Of a stretch of DNA of 64,000 nucleotides, positions 27,362 to 36,858 are shown piece by piece. This DNA comes from Bacillota bacterium (GTDB lineage: Bacteria > Bacillota > Clostridia > Lachnospirales > Lachnospiraceae), in NCBI GenBank assembly GCA_023415635.1, contig JAEZJV010000082.1:61822-125821 (forward strand). Reading direction: 5' to 3'. Below the pieces are notes generated by a model. The model was not told the DNA's origin, did not search any database, and worked only from the letters and a program-made list of their open reading frames with translations. The position numbers and the translations under genes are program-made. The first letter of the stretch is position 1; the number at the start of each line of letters is the position of its first letter.

Positions 27362-27388
27362 ATTTCGGAAGAAATGTCGAAAAACTTA
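27362..27388 (-). promoter_or_regulatory. Sigma-28 (SigD)-like promoter upstream of the FliK-like gene
   Basis: On the minus strand TAAG (27385-27388), 15 bp, then TCCGAAAT (27362-27369), close to the flagellar consensus TAAA-N15-GCCGATAT. It is 100 bp upstream of the gene start. Confidence 0.5.
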
Positions 27389-27544
27389 ACCGTTCCGACA
27401 TAAACCATTTCAGAAGCACGGAACAGAGGAAATTTGTCTTAACTGCTTCTCATAAACCTGCTGCCCGAATAAATATAAGTAACAGTCAATTAAGGGCATC
27501 CCTTCCGGGTAATTCACATGCCGTTCATAAGAATGGAGGTTTCT

Positions 27545-29317
27545 ATGTTTCATATACTTCATAAAAGGCTGAAAGTGTTCTGTATTATTCTGCTCGGCCT
27601 GTTATTATGCTCCCTGCTGATCTTTTCAGGTTGTAATATAAGGCAAAATAAGCTCCAGAAAAGCTTTGAAGCCTTAATGACTGAATATTTTACAGAAGAG
27701 GTAAAAGCCGACTCGCTTTCTTTAAACTATTCTCTTGCCAACCCGGAGAAATATGGTATAACCGACGCGGCCATTACACTCGGTGATTGCAGTATCATTA
27801 AAATGAAGCAGGATCTATGCTTGTCGGAGAACTACCTGTCGCGATTATCCACTCTGAACTACCGCCGGCTGACACCTGAAAATCAGCTTACTTATCAAAT
27901 CGTCCATAAGTATCTTGAGACGAACCTTACACTCGGTAATTATAATTATTACTATGAAAGTCTAGGGCCCACAACGGGAATTCAGGCGCAGCTGCCTATT
28001 ATGCTGGCAGAATACAGCTTCTATGACAGGGCTGATATAGAAACCTATCTGAAACTTCTTCCCTGTGTATACGATTACTTTGAGGAAATCGCCCAATTTG
28101 AGCATGAAAAATCCAGGCAGGGCCTATTTATGAGTGATGCTGTAGCAGAAAGAATCATCAAGCAATGTGAAGCCTTTATTGCCGATCCAAAAAATAATTT
28201 TCTGATCCAGTATTTCAATGAGAAAATCATTGGATATAAGGGGTTAACCAAAAAAGAAATTCTTGATTATGAAGCAAGAAACGCAAAGGCGGTCACAAAA
28301 TATGTCATTCCCGCCTATGAGCTGTTGAGTAATGCCTTGAAGGAGCTCAAAGGAACTGGTACGAATGCTCTGGGGTTGTATTACTATCCCGAGGGACAGT
28401 CTTACTATCAATGTCTGGTAAGATCGAAAACCGGCTCTGGTAAGAGTATGGAGGAAATGATAGATGCACTGGATAATGCCATTGCTAAGGGGATTGGAGA
28501 CATCACCGCTCTCACCATTGCTAAGCCTGCCTTAATGGAGCATTATATGAAATTCTCCTCCTTCCCGCTTACCGATCCCGATAAAATTCTGACCGATTTA
28601 AAGGAAAATATCAAAGAAGATTTCCCGGAGGCTGTTCCGGTGGATTGCAGCATTAAATATGTCCCTGCCTCCCTTTCAGAGTATTTAAGTCCTGCCATGT
28701 ACCTGGTTCCGCCGATTGATGATTTTCAGAATAACCATATCTACATCAATGGCAGGGATAAAAATACCCTTTCCTATATCTATACCACCATAGCTCACGA
28801 GGGCTATCCCGGGCATCTGTATCAGTGTGTGTACTTCAGAAACACAAAGCCGGCTCCGATACGCAGTATCCTTGAATTTACAGGATATGATGAAGGCTGG
28901 GCAACCTATGTGGAGCTGTACTCCTATCAGTACGCAGGAATTGACTCTGCACTTGCAGATTTTCTAAAGGCTAATAATATTGTAATTCTCTGCATGTATG
29001 CCCGTGCAGATATGGGAATTCACTACCAGGGCTGGACAGAAAAGGAGACGGTGGAATATGTAAAAAACTTTATAGGGGATGTAAAGACTTCAAAGAGGAT
29101 CTATCAGACTCTTTTAGAGGAGCCTGGCATTTATCTGCCCTATGCCATCGGATATCTTGAAATTACAGAATTGAAGGAGAAAGCACTGCAGAATTTAGGC
29201 TCGAAATTTAACGAGAAGGAATTTCACAAGTTCCTCCTTGATATCGGTCCCGCACAGTTTGATATCATTGAAGAGCACTTGAATGCCTGGACAGAAAAAC
29301 AGCTCCTGATGAACTAA
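27545..29317 (+). CDS. DUF885-family lipoprotein (putative metallopeptidase)
   Basis: 590 aa from the ATG at 27545, which follows GGAGGTTTCT; an upstream ATG at 27518 lacks a site. Residues 1-30 form a lipoprotein signal with lipobox LIFSGC. The body fits DUF885: a helical N-terminal half and a zinc-binding-like IAHEGYPGHLYQ (HExxxxH) with a downstream GYDEGWATYVELY holding the likely third ligand. DUF885 proteins are predicted peptidases of the cell envelope. Single gene, divergent from the FliK-like gene. Confidence 0.88.
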   Translation: MFHILHKRLKVFCIILLGLLLCSLLIFSGCNIRQNKLQKSFEALMTEYFTEEVKADSLSLNYSLANPEKYGITDAAITLGDCSIIKMKQDLCLSENYLSRLSTLNYRRLTPENQLTYQIVHKYLETNLTLGNYNYYYESLGPTTGIQAQLPIMLAEYSFYDRADIETYLKLLPCVYDYFEEIAQFEHEKSRQGLFMSDAVAERIIKQCEAFIADPKNNFLIQYFNEKIIGYKGLTKKEILDYEARNAKAVTKYVIPAYELLSNALKELKGTGTNALGLYYYPEGQSYYQCLVRSKTGSGKSMEEMIDALDNAIAKGIGDITALTIAKPALMEHYMKFSSFPLTDPDKILTDLKENIKEDFPEAVPVDCSIKYVPASLSEYLSPAMYLVPPIDDFQNNHIYINGRDKNTLSYIYTTIAHEGYPGHLYQCVYFRNTKPAPIRSILEFTGYDEGWATYVELYSYQYAGIDSALADFLKANNIVILCMYARADMGIHYQGWTEKETVEYVKNFIGDVKTSKRIYQTLLEEPGIYLPYAIGYLEITELKEKALQNLGSKFNEKEFHKFLLDIGPAQFDIIEEHLNAWTEKQLLMN

Positions 29318-29391
29318 ATCAGGAGTAGCTTAGGATAATCGGAAGAAGCTTATAATGGATCAGGTGAAAAGTATTGGGGGTTCGTAGGTAC

Positions 29392-29425
29392 GATGGCAGA
29401 AGTAAAATAGAATACTTCTGCCATC
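29392..29425. terminator. Perfect hairpin between convergent genes
   Basis: GATGGCAGAAGTA and its complement (13 bp) with an 8-nt loop lie between the DUF885 and metG stops. There is no T-run, so termination is likely but not certain. Confidence 0.6.
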
Positions 29426-29463
29426 CCAACGTCTCCGGATAGATTTTCTGACCCTGGAGTTTC

Positions 29464-31443
29464 TTATTGTATTTCAGCTCCGGACGGCATCGGCTTCTCC
29501 GGTACCATCAGGGCAAGTTTGCCTTCAGCATCCTCTGCACAGAGCAGCATTCCCTCAGAAAGCATTCCCGCAAGTGTAGCAGGCTTTAGGTTTACAACCA
29601 CCATAACCTTCTTGCCTACCATCTCCTCCGGAGTATAATGCGCTTTAATCCCTGATACAATCTGCTTTACTTGAGAGCCGATCTTAACCTGGGAGCACAA
29701 TAATTTCTTGGATTTCTTCACCTCTTCGCAGGCGATGATTTCGCCGATTTGAAACTGAAGCTTAGCAAAATCATCATAGGTGATTTCCGGCTTTGCCTCT
29801 ATATCAATCACCTCGGGAGTCTTTTCATCCTTTGTTTCTTCGGTAGTGATATTCTCATTTGTGTTATCCTTAGCTGCTTCCACTTTGTCAAGTACCTCCT
29901 TCAAGTCCAGTCTTGCAAATAGAATCTCCGGTGACTCGGTTACCTTATTCCCTTGAGGATAAAGACCGAAGGTGTTCATTTCCTCTATGGCTCTGGTCTT
30001 CGTGCTCAGTTGAGTCATAATCTTAGCCGAGGTCTCCGGCATAAAGGCTTCTAAAAGAGTCGCTCCGATGCAGATACTCTCCACCAAATTATAAAGCACT
30101 GTCTCAAGTCGTGCCTTCTTCTCCTCCTCCTTTGCCAGTACCCAGGGCATAGTCTCATCGATGTACTTATTACAGCGCTTGAACAGGGTGAAAATCTCAC
30201 TGATTGCATCCGCTACGCGAAGCTTCTCCATCTTTGCAATGACCTTCTTAGGTGTCTCCAAAGCAAGTGTCTTCAGTTCTTCGTCTACCGGTTCTGCCGC
30301 CCTGCCATCCTTCACGTTACCACCGAAATATTTGTTGGACATGGAAATGGTACGGTTAACCAGGTTGCCAAGGGTATTGGCCAGATCGGAATTAATTCTC
30401 TCTACGAGAAGCTCCCAGGAGATGACCCCATCATTATCGAAGGGCATTTCATGCAATACGAAATATCTTACCGCATCCACCCCGAACAGCTTAACCAAAT
30501 CGTCTGCATAAAGCACATTTCCCTTCGATTTACTCATCTTATCGGCAGTGCTTCCCTGCATAAGCCAGGGGTGACCGAATACCTGCTTTGGAAGCTCTAC
30601 CTCCAATGCCATCAGGATAATAGGCCAATAGATCGTATGGAACCGGATGATATCCTTACCGATCAGATGCAAATCGGCCGGCCAGTATTTCTGAAACTGC
30701 TCTGTGCTGTAGCCGTCTGCATCATATCCGATACCGGTAATATAGTTGCTGAGCGCATCCAGCCATACATAAACTACATGTTTATCATCAAAATCCACCG
30801 GAATTCCCCATTTAAAAGAGGTACGGGACACGCACAGATCCTGAAGCCCTGGAAGAAGGAAGTTATTCATCATCTCATTCTTTCTGGATTCCGGCTGGAT
30901 GAATTCCGGATGGGTATTAATATGCTCTATCAGGCGGTCTGCATATTTACTGAGCTTAAGGAAATATGCCTCCTCCTTCGCCGGCTGAACCTCTCTGCCG
31001 CAGTCGGGGCATTTACCGTCTACCAACTGGGAGGGGGTAAAGAAGGCTTCACAGGGAGTACAGTACATCCCCTCATAATGACCCTTATAGATATCTCCTT
31101 GTTCATATAATTTACGGAATATTTTCTGAACTTCCTTTTCGTGATCAGTATCTGTGGTACGGATAAACTTATCATAGGAGCAGTTCATCAAATCCCAGAT
31201 GTCCTTAATCTGAGCTGCAATTCCATCTACGAATTCCTTCGGTGTAACCCCGGCATCTGCGGCCTTATATTCGATCTTCTGACCGTGTTCATCCGTCCCG
31301 GTCTGAAAAAAAACATCGTAGCCCTCTGATCTCTTAAAGCGTGCGATGCTGTCCGCAAGCACAATCTCATAGGTATTGCCGATATGGGGTTTTCCAGAGG
31401 TATATGCTATTGCGGTGGTAATATAATATGGTTTTTTGTTCAT
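29464..31443 (-). CDS. metG: Methionyl-tRNA synthetase with C-terminal tRNA-binding domain
   Basis: 659 aa class I synthetase. The HIGH motif appears as SGKPHIGNTYE near residue 15 and KMSKS as ADKMSKSKGNV near residue 300. Zinc-type knuckles CTPCEAFF and CPDCGREV are present. The anticodon-binding part follows, and the C-terminal ~110 residues (DFAKLQFQIGEIIACEEVKKSKKLL) form the Arc1p/Trbp111-like tRNA-binding domain. It charges tRNA-Met. Expression is predicted to be controlled by the T-box leader upstream. Confidence 0.97.
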   Translation of the reverse strand: MNKKPYYITTAIAYTSGKPHIGNTYEIVLADSIARFKRSEGYDVFFQTGTDEHGQKIEYKAADAGVTPKEFVDGIAAQIKDIWDLMNCSYDKFIRTTDTDHEKEVQKIFRKLYEQGDIYKGHYEGMYCTPCEAFFTPSQLVDGKCPDCGREVQPAKEEAYFLKLSKYADRLIEHINTHPEFIQPESRKNEMMNNFLLPGLQDLCVSRTSFKWGIPVDFDDKHVVYVWLDALSNYITGIGYDADGYSTEQFQKYWPADLHLIGKDIIRFHTIYWPIILMALEVELPKQVFGHPWLMQGSTADKMSKSKGNVLYADDLVKLFGVDAVRYFVLHEMPFDNDGVISWELLVERINSDLANTLGNLVNRTISMSNKYFGGNVKDGRAAEPVDEELKTLALETPKKVIAKMEKLRVADAISEIFTLFKRCNKYIDETMPWVLAKEEEKKARLETVLYNLVESICIGATLLEAFMPETSAKIMTQLSTKTRAIEEMNTFGLYPQGNKVTESPEILFARLDLKEVLDKVEAAKDNTNENITTEETKDEKTPEVIDIEAKPEITYDDFAKLQFQIGEIIACEEVKKSKKLLCSQVKIGSQVKQIVSGIKAHYTPEEMVGKKVMVVVNLKPATLAGMLSEGMLLCAEDAEGKLALMVPEKPMPSGAEIQ

Positions 31444-31486
31444 GCTGTATCGTTCCTTTCTGCTTAATCATTCTCTCTTTTTCGCA

Positions 31487-31878
31487 TAAAAAAACTCCCA
31501 TCCTTAAATATCTTTAAAGACGAGAGAAGCTCCCGTGGTACCACTTTAATTCACTTTTATCTTACGATAAAAGCCTTTGTTGCTGCCGGCAATACCGGGC
31601 TGCTATGCGAGTCAGTCCTGTCAGCTTACAGCTCAGCAATATAACGGTTGCCTCCGTCGCAGCCTAAGATATCTCCTCAGTGCGCAGCTCCAAGACCATC
31701 TTCCTCTGTCTTAAACAAACCTCTGTTACGAAGTCAGACCTAAAGTCTCTCTCCCCTTCTCAGCCTACCGGGGTTCTCTGTTAAGTGCCGGACAGTATAC
31801 TCTTCTTTTCATAGCCTTTACTATAGTATTCAGTTTCTTCCGTTAGGTTATTCTAAAACTCCAGGATTCCCTATGTTT
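31487..31878 (-). promoter_or_regulatory. T-box riboswitch leader of metG
   Basis: The conserved T-box AAAGTGGTACCACGGGAGC sits at 31529-31547 on the minus strand. It is followed by a terminator stem (CTCTCGTC... with ...GGATGGGAG, then a run of seven T). A long structured leader of about 390 nt begins just after a strong promoter. A plausible methionine specifier ATG lies at 31697-31699 in the context GAAG-ATG-GTC; the specifier position is inferred, not folded. Uncharged tRNA-Met would pair and allow read-through into metG. Confidence 0.93.
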
Positions 31879-31885
31879 ATGACAA

Positions 31886-31914
31886 AGTATACCATGTGAA
31901 TTTCCCTTTGTCAA
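31886..31914 (-). promoter_or_regulatory. Promoter of the metG T-box transcript
   Basis: Perfect TTGACA (31909-31914), 17-bp spacer, TATACT (31886-31891). Confidence 0.85.
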
Positions 31915-31997
31915 AGAATTTCATTTTGCCCTCCAAGAGATAAGATAATGTTATTCATATTATTCCCCAAGCAGGATGGATTAATCGATTGCCTCAT

Positions 31998-32005
31998 GTT
32001 ATAAT
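31998..32005 (+). promoter_or_regulatory. Extended -10 box upstream of the CapA lipoprotein gene
   Basis: TGTTATAAT ending at 32005, an extended -10 element, 56 bp upstream of the start codon. No good -35 is visible. Confidence 0.4.
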
Positions 32006-32061
32006 AAATTCGGATGTGAAGCTAAAGATATATTTATTCTTATTAAGACAGGAGCATTATC

Positions 32062-34170
32062 ATGAATAAAATCACTAATCCTAACATACATACCCGCCTG
32101 CTATGGACTATGATATTCCTTCTCCTGATGACTGCCTTCTTTGGCGGTTGCCGGCATAAGAGCAGTCCCTTGGCAGAGAAGCCTGCACCAGCTGCTTCGG
32201 TGACGGCAGCCGCTACACCCACCGCAGTTCCTTCCAAAGAAGCCCCAAGCATTACTGATTCGGTTGCTGATGCTCCTACCCCCTTACCCTACTCCTTCTA
32301 TCATGATAACAGTCTGACTCTGGAGGGTAGAATTAATCCTCCTTCAGGATATAATCGTCCAACCTCCGGGACCGGTGAGATGACTACTTTTCTCCGCAAT
32401 CTGCCTTTAAAGGAAGCCGGTAGTGAGGTTCTGCTGTATAACGGAAGACCGAAGCCCAATCAGGAGCTACATGCAGCTGTTTTTGATATCAGCCTAAGTA
32501 ACCGGGATTTGCAGCAATGTGCCGACTCGGCAATCAGGATTTTTGCCGAATATTATTGGTCCATTGGTGCATATGATAAAATCGCTTTTCATCTGACCAA
32601 TGGCTTTTATATGGAATATATTAAATGGAGGGATGGGAACCGCATTAAGGTGGACGGCAATGATGTCCGCTGGTATAAGGCTAAGTCCTATGATGCTTCC
32701 TATGAGGAGTTCTTAAACTATCTGGATATGGTATTCGCTTATGCCGGAACCCTGTCTCTGGCCTCGGAGTGTGAACGAATCTCTCCAAAGGAGCTGAAGC
32801 CCGGTGACCTTTTCCTACAGGGAGGATCTCCCGGACATTGTGTTGTTGTCGTTGATATGGCTGTGGATGCCGGCGGTAACAAATGTTATCTTCTGGCACA
32901 GGGCTATATGCCGGCACAGGATTTTCATGTACTGAAGAACCCGCTGCATCCGGAGGACCCTTGGTATTATGCTTCAGAAATCACTTTTCCATTTGATACC
33001 CCCTCCTGGCAATTCGAGGAGGGCTCTGTATACCGATTTGACAGCTTCCCGTATAAAGCTCTGGATGAAAGCGCAGCAGTTCCTGCCTGGACAGAAACCG
33101 CTGAAGCAGAGAACAATGCCTCCTCCCAGGTAACTCTTCTGGCGGCGGGAGACAATCTGATTCACCGAGAAGTCATAGCCAGCGGTATGCATGAGGACGG
33201 AACCTACAGTTATGATCATCTTTATACCAATCTAAAGGAGGAAATCAGTGCTGCTGATATCGCTGTTGTCAATCAGGAAACCATCTTTGGCGGAAAAGAC
33301 TTAGGCTACAGCGGCTATCCTTCCTTCAATTCTCCTACGCAGATCGGAGATGCCTTGATCAATGCCGGCTTTGATGTAGTACTGGCAGCTACCAACCATA
33401 CTATGGACAAGGGAGTAGAGGGAATTAAGAATACCTTTGCATACTGGAAGACAAAACCTGCGGTCAGGGTAATCGGAATTAATGAGACCGAAAAGGCATC
33501 TAAAAAGATATGTATCCTTGAGAAGAACGGTATAAAAATCGCAATGTTGAATTACACCTTCAGTCTAAACGGTAACAGACTCCCGCCGGATCAGCCCTAT
33601 CTAGTGAATATGCTGGATAAGAAGAAAATGGCACAGGACATAGCACTTGCTGAAAAGGAAGCAGATTTTACGATCGTCTTTCCTCACTGGGGCACCGAAT
33701 ATGTATATAAACCTACTTCCATGCAGAAAGACCTGAAGGATTTCTTTTATGACGCCGGTGTCGATCTTGTCATCGGGGCCCACCCCCATGTACTGGAGCC
33801 TGTGGAATGGGTCGGTGAGGAGGATGGTCACAGGATGCTGGTTTATTATTCCCTTGGTAATTTCCTGTCTTACCAGCGGGAGGCTCCCAGAATGCTGGGT
33901 GCACTGGCAAATGTAACGATTACAAAGGATCAGCTTGGAACCCGTATCAGCCATGCCGGTATTACTCCCATCATCACCCATTATGAAAACGGACCGGCAG
34001 ATTACAACTATGCTCTTTATAAATTAACGGAATATACCCCCGATCTCGCGAAAAAGCATGGTGTTTCTGAAATTGCCGAGTCAGGTCCTATGAATTATCA
34101 TGAGATTTTTGAGCTGGCAAAGCAGGTTCTTGGACCCTGGTTTACGGACGAAGTACCTGACAAGCCGTAA
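32062..34170 (+). CDS. Lipoprotein with DUF4846 and CapA/metallophosphatase-like domains fused
   Basis: 702 aa. Residues 1-30 form a lipoprotein signal (lipobox FFGGC), then a Pro/Ala/Thr-rich linker. Residues about 75-320 match DUF4846 (NRDLQQCADSAIRIFAEYYWS, GFYMEYIKWRDGNRI, LKPGDLFLQGGSPGHCVVVVD, LAQGYMPAQDFHVL). Residues about 355-640 match the CapA/PgsA poly-gamma-glutamate-type domain (LLAAGDNLIHREV, ADIAVVNQETIFGG, LAATNHTMDKG, VFPHWGTEY, GAHPHVLEPVEW, YSLGNFLSY), which has a calcineurin-like metallophosphatase fold. A surface-anchored hydrolase acting on an envelope polymer is the likely reading. Start follows CAGGAG. Confidence 0.88.
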   Translation: MNKITNPNIHTRLLWTMIFLLLMTAFFGGCRHKSSPLAEKPAPAASVTAAATPTAVPSKEAPSITDSVADAPTPLPYSFYHDNSLTLEGRINPPSGYNRPTSGTGEMTTFLRNLPLKEAGSEVLLYNGRPKPNQELHAAVFDISLSNRDLQQCADSAIRIFAEYYWSIGAYDKIAFHLTNGFYMEYIKWRDGNRIKVDGNDVRWYKAKSYDASYEEFLNYLDMVFAYAGTLSLASECERISPKELKPGDLFLQGGSPGHCVVVVDMAVDAGGNKCYLLAQGYMPAQDFHVLKNPLHPEDPWYYASEITFPFDTPSWQFEEGSVYRFDSFPYKALDESAAVPAWTETAEAENNASSQVTLLAAGDNLIHREVIASGMHEDGTYSYDHLYTNLKEEISAADIAVVNQETIFGGKDLGYSGYPSFNSPTQIGDALINAGFDVVLAATNHTMDKGVEGIKNTFAYWKTKPAVRVIGINETEKASKKICILEKNGIKIAMLNYTFSLNGNRLPPDQPYLVNMLDKKKMAQDIALAEKEADFTIVFPHWGTEYVYKPTSMQKDLKDFFYDAGVDLVIGAHPHVLEPVEWVGEEDGHRMLVYYSLGNFLSYQREAPRMLGALANVTITKDQLGTRISHAGITPIITHYENGPADYNYALYKLTEYTPDLAKKHGVSEIAESGPMNYHEIFELAKQVLGPWFTDEVPDKP

Positions 34171-34199
34171 TGCTAAAGCAGTAAATATCCTTCAGAATC

Positions 34200-34256
34200 A
34201 AATAAGATTGACCAAAAAGGTATATCGCACAGATATACGTTTTAGTCAATCCTATT
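34200..34256. repeat. Long imperfect hairpin downstream of the CapA lipoprotein gene
   Basis: Arms AATAAGATTGAC-AAAA-GTATATC and GATATAC-TTTT-GTCAATC-TATT pair over about 24 bp around a short loop. No T-run follows, but it probably ends transcription. The rest of 34257-34509 shows no gene. Confidence 0.6.
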
Positions 34257-34509
34257 CTATTAAATCTTCTACCCTCTCGCTTCCCCAACTTCTTCCTCTG
34301 GGTAATACCTTCTCCAGTACTAACCTTTTAAAGAGTATCAAATTTTAGTGATAATGTCAATAGCTTTTCAGCTTTTTCATAAAAATTCTGTAACAAACCA
34401 CCAAGTTATTTTTTATCTCCTCCATAAATATAAGCATATTCCACATAATACACCATATATAGATAATTGTTCTTTGGATATACAAAATGCGGATATGGAC
34501 TCGCTGTCT

Positions 34510-35523
34510 TCAGCTCTTGTAACCCTTCGGGTTCATGCTCTGCCATCTGTAGGAATCCTCACACATCTTATCTATTCCACGTTCAGCCTTCCAACCAAGC
34601 TCCCTCTCTGCCTTCGATGCATCCGCATAAGAGACCGCGATATCTCCTGGTCTTCTCGGTGCAATGGCATATGGTAGCTTCTTGCCACAGGCTTTCTCAT
34701 AGTTATGTATAATTTCCAGAACACTGTAACCAATTCCGGTCCCTAGGTTATAGATTACAAGCCCGGGCTTTAAAGCAAGCTTCTCAATTGCCTTAATATG
34801 CCCTAAAGCAAGATCTACCACATGAATATAGTCCCGAATTCCGGTTCCGTCAGGGGTCTCATAGTCATTTCCAAAAACATTGATTTTCTCAAGTACCCCG
34901 GTCGCAACCTTAGCCACGTAGGGAACAAGATTATTGGGTATGCCGTTCGGATCCTCACCGATTGCACCGCTCTCATGAGCACCGATCGGATTAAAATACC
35001 TTAGAATTGCAACGTTCCAGGTCGGATCTGATTGATATAAATCTCTCAGCATTTCTTCTATCATAAGCTTTGTCCGACCGTAGGGATTCGTTACGGACAG
35101 TGGGAATTCTTCCGTTATAGGTACCGTTTGCGGATCACCATATACCGTTGCCGAGGAGGAAAATACCAGATTCTTCACATTATATTCCTGCATGACCTCA
35201 AGTAATGTGATTGTTCCTGTCAGATTATTATGATAATAGGATAACGGTATCAGGCAGGATTCCCCGACAGCCTTCAGACCGGCAAAATGAATGACAGCAT
35301 CGGGCTTTTCAGCTGCGAATATTTTACTAAGTTCCTCTTTTTCTAAAATACTTAGCTCATAAAAGCTTATTTTCTTTCCGGTCAGCCTCTCGACACGATG
35401 TACCGCTTCCATACTGGAATTGCAAAAATTATCCACTGCCACGACCTCATATCCAGAATTTAGAAGCTCCAGATTTGTATGACTGGCGATGTAACCCGCA
35501 CCACCTGTAACCAATATTTTCAT
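34510..35523 (-). CDS. galE: UDP-glucose 4-epimerase
   Basis: 337 aa extended SDR. The NAD-binding loop is TGGAGYIASH, with Ala where the third Gly is usual. The catalytic SSSATVYG and the YGRTK pair (Tyr-x3-Lys) follow, then GIRDYIHVVDLALGH and the C-terminal ARRPGDI. It interconverts UDP-Glc and UDP-Gal. The start at 35521-35523 has AAGGAG 9 bp upstream; the ATG 9 bp earlier touches that site. Monocistronic. Confidence 0.95.
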   Translation of the reverse strand: MKILVTGGAGYIASHTNLELLNSGYEVVAVDNFCNSSMEAVHRVERLTGKKISFYELSILEKEELSKIFAAEKPDAVIHFAGLKAVGESCLIPLSYYHNNLTGTITLLEVMQEYNVKNLVFSSSATVYGDPQTVPITEEFPLSVTNPYGRTKLMIEEMLRDLYQSDPTWNVAILRYFNPIGAHESGAIGEDPNGIPNNLVPYVAKVATGVLEKINVFGNDYETPDGTGIRDYIHVVDLALGHIKAIEKLALKPGLVIYNLGTGIGYSVLEIIHNYEKACGKKLPYAIAPRRPGDIAVSYADASKAERELGWKAERGIDKMCEDSYRWQSMNPKGYKS

Positions 35524-35710
35524 TCGAAGCATCTCCTTTTCATCTATCTGTCACTATTGTATTCTATATTATCTGTTTTACAAATACAATATTGAATTAG
35601 GAAATATGTGGTCCCTTACCCAGTATTTTTATCTTTTTTCCTAGCTATCCTATGTTAGAATCATGATAGATAACTTATCAATCATGATTTTCTACATAAA
35701 GGATTACTTC

Positions 35711-36709
35711 ATGCCCAAATTCATACTATCTAAAAAAGTCCGCCTGATTGGCGGCCTAATCCTTTTTGGCAGCTTATATGCCTTTCACTTTAGGAAAGTG
35801 GATTCTCCTGTATATGAAATCTCTGTTGACGAGGAGCTTATCAATACTCCCACTGCTGCGCCGATCAAAGACATTCCCATGGTGTTTTCTGAGGATGCAT
35901 TGTATTTCAGAGATACCCCGATTTTTCTTGGTGACAGTTCCAAGCAGGTAATCGAAGCATTAGGTATTCCGAGCCGGATCGATGCTACCAAAGACGGCTT
36001 TGACTATTATATATATAATAATGATTATTCCCGTATGGCTTTTATTGCTGTCAAGGAGAATAAGGTTGTCGGCTTCTACACTGATTCCAGGGACTTTAGC
36101 TTTCTTCATATACGCTTCGGGGATGATATTGCAAAAATTAACAGAGCCCTTGGGCAAAATTATTCAGAGGCTGCTGTACTGACCTATGAGACTGACAACT
36201 TTATCATCAAAATCCTGATGGACGAGCTGGAAGCACATACTGTTACCGGTATCTACGTTCTGTCTAAGGACATAGCTTCGGTTTCAGAGGAAAAAAACAT
36301 ACAATATACCGATACTGTCATCAGCAATATAGAACAGATTTCTTATGATCTGATAAACTCCATACGTAAACGTCATGAGCTTCCTCCTCTTTCCTGGTCC
36401 TCCTCGGCAGCCATCGCGGCCAGAAAGCACAGTATTGCCATGGCAGATAAGGGCTTCTTCAGTCATATCGATCCGGAGCTTAGAACACCCGAAGGCAGAT
36501 TACTTGCAGAAGGAATCGGCTATAGAGTTTGTTCTGAGAATATCATCGGCGGCTATGGAGATGCGATATTAACCAGCCATGCCCTCTATAATTCCAACAG
36601 ACAGCGTCGGAATATCCTTTCTAAGGAGTACCGTTATGTCGGAGTCGGCTTTGCATATGATGAAAAAAGTATATATCACAGCTATTATACTCAAGTTCTT
36701 TATCGCTGA
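35711..36709 (+). CDS. CAP-domain protein with N-terminal CAP-associated domain
   Basis: 332 aa from the ATG at 35711 (AAAGGA 7 bp upstream). One N-terminal TM (RLIGGLILFGSLYAF) works as signal anchor. Residues about 75-185 fit the CAP_assoc_N plan (LGDSSKQVIEALGIPSRIDATKDGFDYYIYNNDYSRM, KVVGFYTDS). Residues about 200-330 form a CAP/SCP-like domain (LINSIRKRHELPPLSWS, HSIAMADKGFFSHIDPE, CSENIIGGYGDA, YRYVGVGFAY). Related Bacillus and clostridial proteins are surface or spore-associated with unknown activity. Confidence 0.88.
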   Translation: MPKFILSKKVRLIGGLILFGSLYAFHFRKVDSPVYEISVDEELINTPTAAPIKDIPMVFSEDALYFRDTPIFLGDSSKQVIEALGIPSRIDATKDGFDYYIYNNDYSRMAFIAVKENKVVGFYTDSRDFSFLHIRFGDDIAKINRALGQNYSEAAVLTYETDNFIIKILMDELEAHTVTGIYVLSKDIASVSEEKNIQYTDTVISNIEQISYDLINSIRKRHELPPLSWSSSAAIAARKHSIAMADKGFFSHIDPELRTPEGRLLAEGIGYRVCSENIIGGYGDAILTSHALYNSNRQRRNILSKEYRYVGVGFAYDEKSIYHSYYTQVLYR

Positions 36710-36858
36710 TGATAATACTTGCATTCCCTAACAAAATCATTTATCCTTAAATGTGTTAATACTATCTATTAATATACTGTTTATACTATCATCGGTTTTT
36801 ACATTATATTGATATGTTAGCTATTAATATTGATAGTTTACAAGGGTGTGTGTACGCT

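Noticed and set aside
30451..31110. 219-codon open frame antisense to metG
   Set aside because: It follows the codon structure of metG on the other strand and shows no protein features.
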